From Acidobacteriota bacterium (GTDB lineage: Bacteria; Acidobacteriota; Terriglobia; Acidiferrales; UBA7541): 9,402 bases of DNA. Made by a program: the position numbers and the translations under genes. The stretch covers positions 1 to 9,402 of the forward strand of contig QHYF01000133.1 of assembly GCA_003224075.1 (NCBI GenBank). Direction: 5' to 3'. The notes under the pieces are model-generated. The model saw only the letters and a list, made by a program, of their open reading frames with translations, was not told where the DNA came from and searched no databases. This document shows positions 1-5,932 of this stretch, piece by piece (within the stretch, counting starts at the first letter, position 1; each line of letters opens with the position of its first letter).

Positions 1-2
1 CG

Positions 3-428
3 GCGCCTGCCTTCGCGCGTATGGAAAGCTCGCTCCTGCAGGCGTTTGAGAAAATGCCGCGACTCACGTTGCCTCCCGCAACTGCCGCCAACGGCGCGCG
101 GGTCTTCGAGCTGCGGACTTATGAAAGTCCCAGCGATCAAGACCACAAACGCAAAATAGAAATGATGGAATCGGGAGAGCAGGAGATCTTTGCAAAAGCG
201 GGATTCTCACAGGTTTTTTACGGCGACACGCTCATTGGCTCGCGCCTGCCGAACCTAACCTACATGCTGGGCTATGAGAGCGTCTCGGAGCGGGACAAGA
301 AATGGGCGGCTTTTCGAGACTCCTCGCAATGGAAGGCTCTTTCGAGCCAGCCGCGGTACGCGTTCGAGAGCATCGTCTCCAACATCACCAACGTGATTCT
401 GACGCCGACGGCATACTCGCAGATCTAG
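3..428 (+). CDS. NIPSNAP-family protein, 5'-truncated by window edge
   Basis: This is the C-terminal part of a NIPSNAP-domain protein, a ferredoxin-like alpha/beta barrel family found in bacteria and mitochondria whose biochemical role is poorly defined. The reading frame is open to the left edge (codons from position 3 give APAFAR before the first Met at 21), so the Met at 21 is probably internal and the gene starts outside the window. The NIPSNAP core runs from the FELRTYESP segment through GFSQVFYGDTLIG, the LPNLTYMLGYES strand, and a DKKWAAFRDSSQWKAL helix; this order and the W-x-x-F...W pattern are typical. Many bacterial members carry two such domains after a signal peptide, so the missing part may hold the first copy; that is inference. 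A GC-rich hairpin follows the stop codon at 426-428. The family call is firm, the function unknown. Confidence 0.85.
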   Translation, partial: APAFARMESSLLQAFEKMPRLTLPPATAANGARVFELRTYESPSDQDHKRKIEMMESGEQEIFAKAGFSQVFYGDTLIGSRLPNLTYMLGYESVSERDKKWAAFRDSSQWKALSSQPRYAFESIVSNITNVILTPTAYSQI

Positions 429-451
429 TTCCGAATTGCGGACGGCCAACT

Positions 452-479
452 CGGGCAGGGGCGGGAATCGCCTTGCCCG
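452..479 (+). terminator. GC-rich hairpin after the NIPSNAP gene, possible terminator
   Basis: CGGGCA at the left end pairs with TGCCCG at the right end. The stem continues through a G-U pair and GGCG/CGCC with one bulged G, leaving a five-base loop. It starts 23 bases after the stop codon. There is no T-run after the stem, so it would be an atypical intrinsic terminator, or simply a stable 3'-end structure. It separates the NIPSNAP gene from the PadR promoter. Confidence 0.4.
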
Positions 480-506
480 ATGTTGCGTACCTGTACGCAA
501 GGACCA

Positions 507-554
507 TTGACATCCCGAAGCCGCATATATAAGGTGCTTACATATAGGGGAGAG
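507..554 (+). promoter_or_regulatory. padR promoter region with palindromic operator candidate and RBS
   Basis: A TTGACA box lies at 507-512. The AT-rich stretch TATATAAG follows at 526-533 and could act as the -10, although the spacing (13 to 15 bases) is shorter than ideal. Overlapping it is an imperfect inverted repeat: ATATATAAG (525-533) and CTTACATAT (537-545) around a central GTG, with one mismatch over nine positions. PadR repressors are known to bind AT-rich dyads in their own promoters, so this is the natural autoregulatory operator; that assignment is inference. A strong purine-rich ribosome binding site, AGGGGAGAG (546-554), sits just before the padR ATG at 559. Confidence 0.55.
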
Positions 555-558
555 ACCT

Positions 559-891
559 ATGATCGGTCATGGAGTGAAGCGCGGCACGGCCGAACTCGCC
601 ATCCTCAGCATTCTCGGAGAGGGTCCGCTGCACGGCTATGAAATGGCCCGGCGCATCGAACGGCAGACCAAGGGCTCGCTGCGTTTTACGCTGGCCTCGC
701 TCTACCCGCTGCTCTACCGCATGGAACAACGCGGCTGGATTCGTGGCACATGGGAAACCAGCCGCAACGGCCGCCGGCGGCGTTGCTACCGGCTCACTCC
801 TGCGGGGAAGAAGAAGCTTTCGCCTCTCCGCCAGGAATGGTTGGAGCTTTTCGGGGCGCTGCGGCTCCTGAGCAAGGTGGCCCATGCCTGA
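559..891 (+). CDS. PadR-family winged-helix transcriptional regulator
   Basis: This is a 110-residue PadR repressor. PadR proteins are homodimeric winged-helix DNA-binding proteins, usually controlling themselves and an adjacent membrane gene. The winged helix spans about residues 8-85: a first helix with ELAILSILGEGPLHGYEMA, the recognition region TLASLYPLLYRMEQRGWI, and the basic wing NGRRRRCYRLTPAGKKKL. The short C-terminal helix (RQEWLELFGALRLL) is the dimerisation arm, as in the short PadR-s1 subfamily. The ATG at 559 is preceded by a good Shine-Dalgarno sequence. The last eight bases overlap the start of the next gene (884), so the two are translationally coupled. The dyad at 525-545 probably makes it autoregulated. 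The family assignment is secure; the inducing signal cannot be read from sequence. Confidence 0.93.
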   Translation: MIGHGVKRGTAELAILSILGEGPLHGYEMARRIERQTKGSLRFTLASLYPLLYRMEQRGWIRGTWETSRNGRRRRCYRLTPAGKKKLSPLRQEWLELFGALRLLSKVAHA

Positions 892-1517
892 TTGGGAAGC
901 CTTCGTCTCCAGTCAGCTCACTGATCTCGCTCTGGCGCCAGAGGAGAGGGCCGACGTGATCGCGGAACTCGCCACTCATTTCTATGAGACGTTCGAAGAA
1001 TTGCGCCGGAAAGGCTTGAGCGAAGAAGACGCCACGCGGCGCTCTCTCTCTCAGGTCAAGGATTGGCACCAACTGGGTCGAAGGATTCAAGCCGCCCGAG
1101 TAAAGGAGAACACCATGTCGAACCGCACCACGCAATTATGGCTCCCTGGACTGTCAGGTTTTGTGCTCTCGATGGAGCGGCGGCCTTCCGGTCGCGATGT
1201 TTTACATTCCCTGGTTTCTCACGTTGCCGCTTGTTGGCGCAATGGGCGCTTATCTTTCCCGTCGCGCTGGCGGCTCCCAGCGCGTGGTGTTCTCTTCCAT
1301 CGGCTTTCCTGTCCTGCCATTCCTTGCCTCGATTTTGGTGGTACTTCCTGTCAGCCTGATCTTCGACCACTTTATCGCCCACAGCATAGCGCCGATGGCT
1401 CTTCTCATGGCTCTGCTTGGCTGGGTGTTAGCTCCGGGAGTCGCTCTTCTGGCCGGCGGCCTGACCATGCAGCTGTTTCTTACGCGGCTAACTTCCCGGC
1501 GCATTGCCGGAAGCTGA
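884..1517 (+). pseudogene. HAAS/permease-prefix-domain membrane protein, frameshifted
   Basis: The N-terminal part (residues 1 to about 75) is a helical HAAS-like / permease prefix domain: DWEAFVSSQL, LAPEERADVIAELATHF, GLSEEDATRRSLSQV. It is the usual partner of a PadR regulator. The frame then enters a membrane part (LWLPGLSGFVLSM). Around 1172-1178 the coding signal moves from frame 2 to frame 3, where it continues as VAMFYIPWFLTLPLVGAMGAYLSRRAGG with about three hydrophobic segments, ending at the TGA at 1515-1517. Staying in the first frame gives a 242-residue product to 1612 whose C-terminal half is Arg/Ser/Cys-rich and not membrane-like. From memory of the family, a stretch between the first transmembrane segment and the WSGG region is also missing, suggesting a small deletion not divisible by three. 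The start overlaps padR by eight bases, with AAGGTGG just upstream. A second in-frame ATG at 1115 has a perfect AAAGGAG six bases before it. It could be a true disrupted gene or a sequencing/assembly error. Confidence 0.7.
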
Positions 1518-1528
1518 GTTCGCCGGTT

Positions 1529-1621
1529 CCAACGGCGATAGAATGGCAGGTCCACGAGAATCAACAGCAACCCAATGGAGGAGCGGCCGGGGCCGTCGAG
1601 CCAAGATGTTGAAAGTCAGCG
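1529..1621 (-). pseudogene. Decayed 3' fragment of an APC permease gene
   Basis: On the minus strand this segment encodes RSSIGLLLILVDLPFYRRW, almost identical to the C-terminal tail RSSIGLLLILAGLPFYRRW of the intact amino-acid permease at 2558-3970. At DNA level it aligns with 2603-2694, sharing blocks such as CAACCCAAT and GAGGAGCG. The fragment has one extra base (93 versus 92), which puts the LTFN part upstream into another frame. Beyond about 1621 the similarity fades. No start, no full-length frame and no own stop codon are present; it runs into the 3' end of the HAAS gene on the opposite strand. It is therefore a non-functional remnant of a paralogous or duplicated permease. The region 1622-1714 holds nothing else recognisable, apart from a short palindrome at 1690-1705. 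Confidence 0.75.
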
Positions 1622-1714
1622 GCGAAGGAGAATCCGCCACCCCGCCAACCACGACGGACACACGCACCGCCCGCGCCGCTTCCGCCTGACCGAAATGCAT
1701 TTTGGCAATTGTCG

Positions 1715-2458
1715 CTATTGAGTAGCGCAGCCAATTCGCGATGTGCCTGCCGACCAGTAGATGTAGACCGGTCGTCCTTTTATTTGGTCGGAAGTTACAA
1801 GTCCGAATCCCGCAAACCTGCTGTCATAGCTGTTTGGCAAATTGTCCCCGATAACAAAGAAAGATGAGACCGGCACACTCACGGGGTCAAATCGTGGCAA
1901 TTCTCCCGGTGGCAAAGATTCGTCTTTCGGCTTTCCGCAAACCTGTGGCAGGTTGCGCTCCGCGAAGGGCTTTCCATTGACCAGGATTGTGCCGTTTCTC
2001 TCCGAAACGATATCTCCGGCTATCCCAACGATCCGTTTGATGTAGAGAGGTCCATGCGCCGAGTGAAAATCAAGTAGGATTATGTCCCCCCGCTGCGGTG
2101 CATTCTTAAGGAATGCATCCATGTCCGCGACGATCCTTTCTCCCTCGCAGATAGTCGGGCACATCGATTGCGATGGAATTTTGAAGGCCTTGAAGTAAGA
2201 CCATCGTTTCAACAAAAAATCGGGGGTCGGATAAACACCTATCAAAAGAATCGCCACGCCTGCCAGCACAGATTTGATTCTGGAACTTCGCGTAAGCGGA
2301 ACAGTGGCCGTCCCCTTCCAAGCCAGGTAGCAGGCGTCACCGGCAATCCACAGTCGCCAGAGGATGATTATGAGAAGAGAGCTAACAAGCCCCACAAACA
2401 CACGCAATAGGTGTAACTCCGCCGGTATGAAGATCATTGCAGAAAGCGACAGCGCCAT
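1715..2458 (-). CDS. lepB: Signal peptidase I (S26A, LepB-like)
   Basis: This is a membrane-bound serine/lysine-dyad protease that would remove signal peptides from exported proteins on the outer face of the inner membrane. At 247 residues, it starts with a hydrophobic segment (about residues 4-40) and has a second at about 62-78, as in multi-spanning LepB proteins. Catalytic motifs are intact: box B IPSQSMCPT with nucleophile Ser98, box D YIKRIVGIAGD with general base Lys141, and box E GDNLPNSYDSR at 205-214. The usual GDNRxNS Arg is replaced by Leu. A Cys-containing insert (about 171-190, CGKPKDESLPPGELP) lies between boxes D and E. GAGGA sits six bases before the chosen ATG. The frame is open further upstream (DDYVRRPWRGLA) but without ATG, GTG or TTG back to a stop. 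The gene is less GC-rich than its neighbours, and diverged permease-tail repeats flank it. It is probably an accessory paralogue; the housekeeping copy would be elsewhere. Confidence 0.9.
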   Translation of the reverse strand: MALSLSAMIFIPAELHLLRVFVGLVSSLLIIILWRLWIAGDACYLAWKGTATVPLTRSSRIKSVLAGVAILLIGVYPTPDFLLKRWSYFKAFKIPSQSMCPTICEGERIVADMDAFLKNAPQRGDIILLDFHSAHGPLYIKRIVGIAGDIVSERNGTILVNGKPFAERNLPQVCGKPKDESLPPGELPRFDPVSVPVSSFFVIGDNLPNSYDSRFAGFGLVTSDQIKGRPVYIYWSAGTSRIGCATQ

Positions 2459-2557
2459 GGCCAGTCCTCGCCAGGGTCTTCTGACATAATCGTCACTCTC
2501 TTTATTCGGGTCGGTGCCTTCTTTGGAGGCTCGGTCGCTTCGTTCGTCGGAACGGCG

Positions 2558-3970
2558 TTAAGCCCTAGATTCAGTTCCGTCATATTTTGCATTCTTCCCT
2601 TGCCATCTCCTGTAAAATGGCAGCCCCGCCAAAATTAGCAACAACCCAATCGAGGAGCGCCCCGGCCTCGCCAGCCACAGATTCACCGTCAGCGCACCCG
2701 CGCCGATGACGAAGATGGCCGGCACCACCGGATATCCCCACGTACGGTACGGCCGGGCCAGATCGGGCTCCTTCCGGCGAGAGCCGTACACGGAGGCCAC
2801 CGCGAGGGCATAGAAAATCCACTGCACAAAGATGAAGAGCGAGAAGAGATCCTCGAATTGGCCGGTCAACACCATGATGCAGGCCAGGACAGCTTGAAAA
2901 ACAATGGAGCCGGAAGGGGTGCGGAAACGCGGGTGGACGCCGTCGGCCACCCGGAAGAACAGCCCATCGCGCGCCATGGCGTACGGCACCCTCGCCCCCG
3001 TCAGAATCGACGAATTGAGCGTGGTGAATGCGGATACGACCATCGCGGCCGTGATCCATGCCGCCGCTCGCGTTCCGGCAAACGCGCGCACCGTTTCCGA
3101 AGCCACGTTTGGCGCCGAGGCCACGGCTTCGAACGGAAGAACACGGAAATAAACGGCGTTCGCCAGCAGATAAATCACGCCGACAGTGATCGTGCCGCCG
3201 ACGAGCGCTCGCGGAATGTTCTTTTGCGGCTCAACGATCTCCGACCCCGCGAACGTCAGATCGATCCAGCCGTCATAGGCCCACAGCGCCCCGACCATGG
3301 CCGTGAGAAATCCAGCGAGCATGCCCAGGTTTAACGATGGTGGCAAGAACGGCTGCGCGCTCGGCGCCCGTTTTCCCGCAAACAGAAAGCCCAGGACCAC
3401 GACAGCAAGGATCGCGCCGATTTTGACGCAGGTCAGAGCAACTTGCAGCCGGCCTGCCAGGCGCACGCCGAGGTAGTTGATAAAGCTCACCAGGGCGATC
3501 GCGGCTGCCGCGAGCGGCTGCGCCCACGTGAACACGAATTCCGAGCTGTGCGCGGTGAACGGGACGTTCAGGTGCAGCGTGAAGATGGGGGTTCGCACGC
3601 CCGGCACAAAGAATCCCGCGAAGATCAGGAAGCCCGCGGCGATCGTGGAGATGGACGCCGGCTTGCCCACCAGGTTGTTCATCCAGCCGAACAGAAATCC
3701 CCACATCGGCCCGAAACCCCGCTTCAGATAAACGTACGCTCCGCCTGCCTCTGGCATCGCCGCGCCGAGTTCGGCGATCGTCAATGCGCCGAAGAGCGAG
3801 AGCGCTCCGCCCACGATCCAAACCAGAAACACGAGCCCTGCGGAGCCTGTCGCGCGCGCCATAGCGCTGGGCACAAGGAACACCCCGGTGCCGATAATGT
3901 GGCCGACAACCATGGCCATCGCAGCGGCGGGTCCCAGCCCGCGCACCAGCTCGAGCCGTTTTTCGCTCAT
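2558..3970 (-). CDS. APC-superfamily amino-acid permease (LAT-like)
   Basis: This 470-residue inner-membrane transporter has about twelve hydrophobic segments, the full length for the APC amino acid/polyamine/organocation family. Family landmarks: the unwound first helix VVGHIIGTGVFLVPS (about 21-35), the AELGAAMPEAGGAYVYLKRGFGP region, WAYDGW near residue 230 followed by EIVEPQKNIPRAL, then RDGLFFRVADGVHPRFRTPSGS. The YDGW...E...QKNIPRA order matches the LAT/SteT-like branch, which exchanges neutral amino acids; the substrate cannot be fixed from sequence. TAGGAG lies four bases before the ATG. The start is 21 bases after the stop of the upstream symporter gene, so the two are almost certainly co-transcribed. 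A decayed copy of its last thirty or so codons lies at 1529-1621. The 99 bases after its stop (2459-2557), up to the signal peptidase start, hold no clear terminator or gene. Confidence 0.92.
   Translation of the reverse strand: MSEKRLELVRGLGPAAAMAMVVGHIIGTGVFLVPSAMARATGSAGLVFLVWIVGGALSLFGALTIAELGAAMPEAGGAYVYLKRGFGPMWGFLFGWMNNLVGKPASISTIAAGFLIFAGFFVPGVRTPIFTLHLNVPFTAHSSEFVFTWAQPLAAAAIALVSFINYLGVRLAGRLQVALTCVKIGAILAVVVLGFLFAGKRAPSAQPFLPPSLNLGMLAGFLTAMVGALWAYDGWIDLTFAGSEIVEPQKNIPRALVGGTITVGVIYLLANAVYFRVLPFEAVASAPNVASETVRAFAGTRAAAWITAAMVVSAFTTLNSSILTGARVPYAMARDGLFFRVADGVHPRFRTPSGSIVFQAVLACIMVLTGQFEDLFSLFIFVQWIFYALAVASVYGSRRKEPDLARPYRTWGYPVVPAIFVIGAGALTVNLWLARPGRSSIGLLLILAGLPFYRRWQGKNAKYDGTESRA
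2603..2694 (-). repeat. Permease 3' end, intact copy of a diverged direct repeat
   Basis: This part of the permease coding sequence is the intact partner of the fragment at 1529-1621, in the same orientation and about 1.07 kb away. The signal peptidase gene sits between the two copies. The copies differ by many substitutions and a one-base length difference, so the duplication is old or the two came from different paralogues. Confidence 0.7.
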
Positions 3971-3991
3971 CGCGCTCCTAAAGCGGCGGCT

Positions 3992-5461
3992 TTACGCCGG
4001 CACCCTTTCATCTCCTCTTCTCACTCGGCTCACAGCCCACCCCGTCGCAAACGTCACGCTCGCCCCAATTAGGACATACCACGTAAAGGCCACTTTGGTG
4101 AATCCAAATACGCACAAAATCGCCACCAATCCCGCAAACATGCCCACCAGCGCGCCACGCGCGTTAGCGCGCCGATCAAGTGTCCCCAGCAGAAACAGTC
4201 CAAGTAAACTCCCAAAGGGAAGCGATGCCACGGTCAACCCGGCTTCGAGCAGCGGGCCCCATTTCACCAGCCCGAAGCCCATCAGCACCAGCCCCCAGGC
4301 GAGCGTCATGCCCCGTGAGAGACGCAGGAACCGGCGCGCGTCCGTGTTCTGGCCGTGCAAGCGTGAAAAATCCAGCACGCTCGAAGCGGCCAGCGAATTC
4401 AGCGAGCCGCTCGCGTTGGACATGGCCACCGCCACGATGGAAGCCAGCAGCAATCCGGCAAGCCCAGCGGGCATCTCGCGGACGAGAAAAAGCGGCAGAA
4501 TGCGATCCGCGCGCTCGCCGGCAGCGAGCAGGGGCGAATGCTGCGCGAAGACATAGAGGAGCACGCCAATCAGCAAGAACACGGTGAACTGCATCAAAAT
4601 AATCACGCCGCTGGTCAGCAGGGCGCGCCGGCTGTCACGCTCGCTCTTTGCGGCCAGCAGGCGCTGCACGATCGTTTGGTCCGTGCCGTGGCTGGCCATG
4701 GTGAGAAACGCGCCGCCGATCAGTCCGGACCAGAATGTGTATTTCGCCGCCGGATTCCAAGAAAAATCCAGCAGTTGAAGTTTGTGACCCGCGGCGGCGG
4801 CCACTTGCGTCACCTCGCTCCAGCCGCCTGGAATTCGGTGCAGCAAGACCAAGAACGTCACCGCGCTTCCGGTCAGATAGAGCAGCAACTGGGCCACGTC
4901 TGTCCAAATGACGGCCTTCATCCCGCCTTCGAAGGTGTAGAGAACCGTGAGCGCAATGACGATGAGCACGGCCAGCTTTTCCGAAGTGCCCAGCACGACG
5001 CTCACGACCAGAGCAATCGCCGAAACGCGGACGCCTTCCGCAATCGCGCGCGTGATGAGAAAGGTGGAAGCGGCGACGGCGCGCATCTTCTCGCCGAAAC
5101 GTTTTTCGATCAGCGCATACGCGGTAAAAAACTCGCCGCGAAAATACCCCGGCAGCAGCAATAAGACGATCAGGACGCGCCCAATCAAATAGCCAAAAAC
5201 CAATTGAATGAAGGTCAGGTTCCCAGCGTAGGAAATGGCTGGCGTCCCGATGATGGTGAGGGTCGAAGTTTCGGTGGCGACGATGGAAAAGGCCAGCGCC
5301 CACCAGGGCGCCGTGCGCCCGCCCAGGAAATATTCGCGGCCCACTGCCGTGGTGTCGCCGGTTGCGGCGGTTCGCTGGACGCGGCGGAAACGCATACCCA
5401 GCGCGGTTACACCGAGCAGATAAGCAACGACAATGGCCAGGTCCAGCGGATGGATGCGCAT
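3992..5461 (-). CDS. SSS-family sodium:solute symporter
   Basis: This 489-residue membrane protein of the solute:sodium symporter family (LeuT fold, thirteen or so helices) couples Na+ entry to uptake of sugars, amino sugars, sialic acid, proline or similar solutes. Signatures: REYFLGGRTAPWWALAFSI (about 42-60), the family hallmark YTFEGGMKAVIWTDVAQ at 175-191, SHGTDQTIVQRLLAAKS at 257-273, and the Ser/Ala-rich Na2-site helix AMSNASGSLNSLAASS at 346-361. Length and order are complete. The start ATG at 5461 lacks a clear Shine-Dalgarno sequence but has a perfect TATAAT nine bases before it. The permease gene follows after 21 bases; a small hypothetical gene precedes it. Being divergent from a BadF/NAGK-type kinase suggests a sugar or amino-sugar substrate; that is inference. 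Confidence 0.92.
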   Translation of the reverse strand: MRIHPLDLAIVVAYLLGVTALGMRFRRVQRTAATGDTTAVGREYFLGGRTAPWWALAFSIVATETSTLTIIGTPAISYAGNLTFIQLVFGYLIGRVLIVLLLLPGYFRGEFFTAYALIEKRFGEKMRAVAASTFLITRAIAEGVRVSAIALVVSVVLGTSEKLAVLIVIALTVLYTFEGGMKAVIWTDVAQLLLYLTGSAVTFLVLLHRIPGGWSEVTQVAAAAGHKLQLLDFSWNPAAKYTFWSGLIGGAFLTMASHGTDQTIVQRLLAAKSERDSRRALLTSGVIILMQFTVFLLIGVLLYVFAQHSPLLAAGERADRILPLFLVREMPAGLAGLLLASIVAVAMSNASGSLNSLAASSVLDFSRLHGQNTDARRFLRLSRGMTLAWGLVLMGFGLVKWGPLLEAGLTVASLPFGSLLGLFLLGTLDRRANARGALVGMFAGLVAILCVFGFTKVAFTWYVLIGASVTFATGWAVSRVRRGDERVPA

Positions 5462-5470
5462 CGACGGGAG

Positions 5471-5476
5471 ATTATA
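5471..5476 (-). promoter_or_regulatory. TATAAT -10 candidate just upstream of the symporter start
   Basis: Read on the minus strand the sequence is a perfect TATAAT, with nine bases between it and the symporter ATG. A start site at the usual distance would leave only a few untranslated bases, i.e. a leaderless or near-leaderless message, which agrees with the missing Shine-Dalgarno sequence. No convincing TTGACA-like box is found 16-18 bases further upstream, so the promoter call is tentative. Confidence 0.35.
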
Positions 5477-5530
5477 TGCAGTGCGGGCTGCCAGCCGGAC
5501 AGATTTCTTTGTGCAGTTGCGGAAAGATTT

Positions 5531-5809
5531 TCAGGCTGGATCGGACCAGATGGAGGTGGAGGTGTGGGCCGCTCCGTCGGTGAGTTCGGCGGTGACGATG
5601 AGGGAGTGCTGTGCATGGGGCCCGGCACTGCCCGCGCCGGAAAACGTGCGTTCGTAAAAGTCGCTCGGCGCGGTGAGCGCATCGTTGGCGAGTTCAAAGG
5701 CATCCAGTTCTGTGCGCACCGCCGCGATGGACTTGCCGTCGTCTGCCTGCACGCTGACGTAGATGTCGTTTCCGGTGATGGCGCGTGCGTGGTTGATGGT
5801 AAATTTCAT
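5531..5809 (-). CDS. Small conserved-looking hypothetical protein (92 aa)
   Basis: I do not recognise a named family. The 92-residue product begins MKFTINHARAITGNDIYVSVQADDGKSI and ends HSLIVTAELTDGAAHTSTSIWSD. The alternating hydrophobic/polar pattern (IYVSVQA, HSLIVTAEL, HTSTSIWSD) suggests a small beta-rich, perhaps Ig-like, fold with a central helix-like AVRTELDAFELAND and an SDFYERTF segment. There is no signal peptide, membrane segment or metal motif. The open frame continues upstream to 6229, but that part lies antisense to the kinase gene. The ATG at 5809 is chosen because the sequence becomes protein-like there, with a weak GGCAGG upstream. It precedes the symporter by 69 bases on the same strand and could be first in that transcription unit. 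It is divergent from the kinase. Confidence 0.6.
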   Translation of the reverse strand: MKFTINHARAITGNDIYVSVQADDGKSIAAVRTELDAFELANDALTAPSDFYERTFSGAGSAGPHAQHSLIVTAELTDGAAHTSTSIWSDPA

Positions 5810-5857
5810 GGCGCCTGCCTGAAAGACGCTCACCGGTCCGGCGCCGGTCGAATCGGC

Positions 5858-5871
5858 GCGGGAGTTCCCGC
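5858..5871. promoter_or_regulatory. Short perfect dyad in the divergent intergenic region
   Basis: GCGGGA and TCCCGC form a perfect six-base inverted repeat with a two-base GT spacer, placed between the minus-strand unit (start 5809) and the kinase (start 5933). A second palindrome, CCGGCGCCGG, is at 5838-5847, and TCACCGG/CCGGTGA arms lie at 5830-5836 and 5893-5899. The position suits an operator shared by the divergent genes, but GC-rich DNA yields such dyads by chance. Confidence 0.3.
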
Positions 5872-5932
5872 AAGAATACACCGCTGCGGTAGCCGGTGAT
5901 ACAGCGAAGAGGTTCTCGCGTATTCTTGGGGC

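Noticed and set aside
1518..1612. Continuation of the HAAS gene in its original frame to a stop at 1612
   Set aside because: After about 1178 this frame gives an Arg/Ser/Cys-rich non-membrane peptide, while frame 3 encodes typical transmembrane segments.
1690..1705. Palindrome CCGAAATGCATTTTGG downstream of lepB as a terminator
   Set aside because: The arms leave no realistic loop and no T-run follows on the minus strand; it may be chance.
2541..2554. CGTTC-GTCG-GAACG hairpin downstream of the permease gene as a terminator
   Set aside because: The stem is only five base pairs and no T-tract follows in either direction.
3888..5164. Long plus-strand open frames (3888-4556, 4538-5164) opposite the symporter and permease
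   Set aside because: They are antisense to clearly coding genes in GC-rich DNA, have low-complexity Arg/Ser/Ala-rich products and show no family resemblance.
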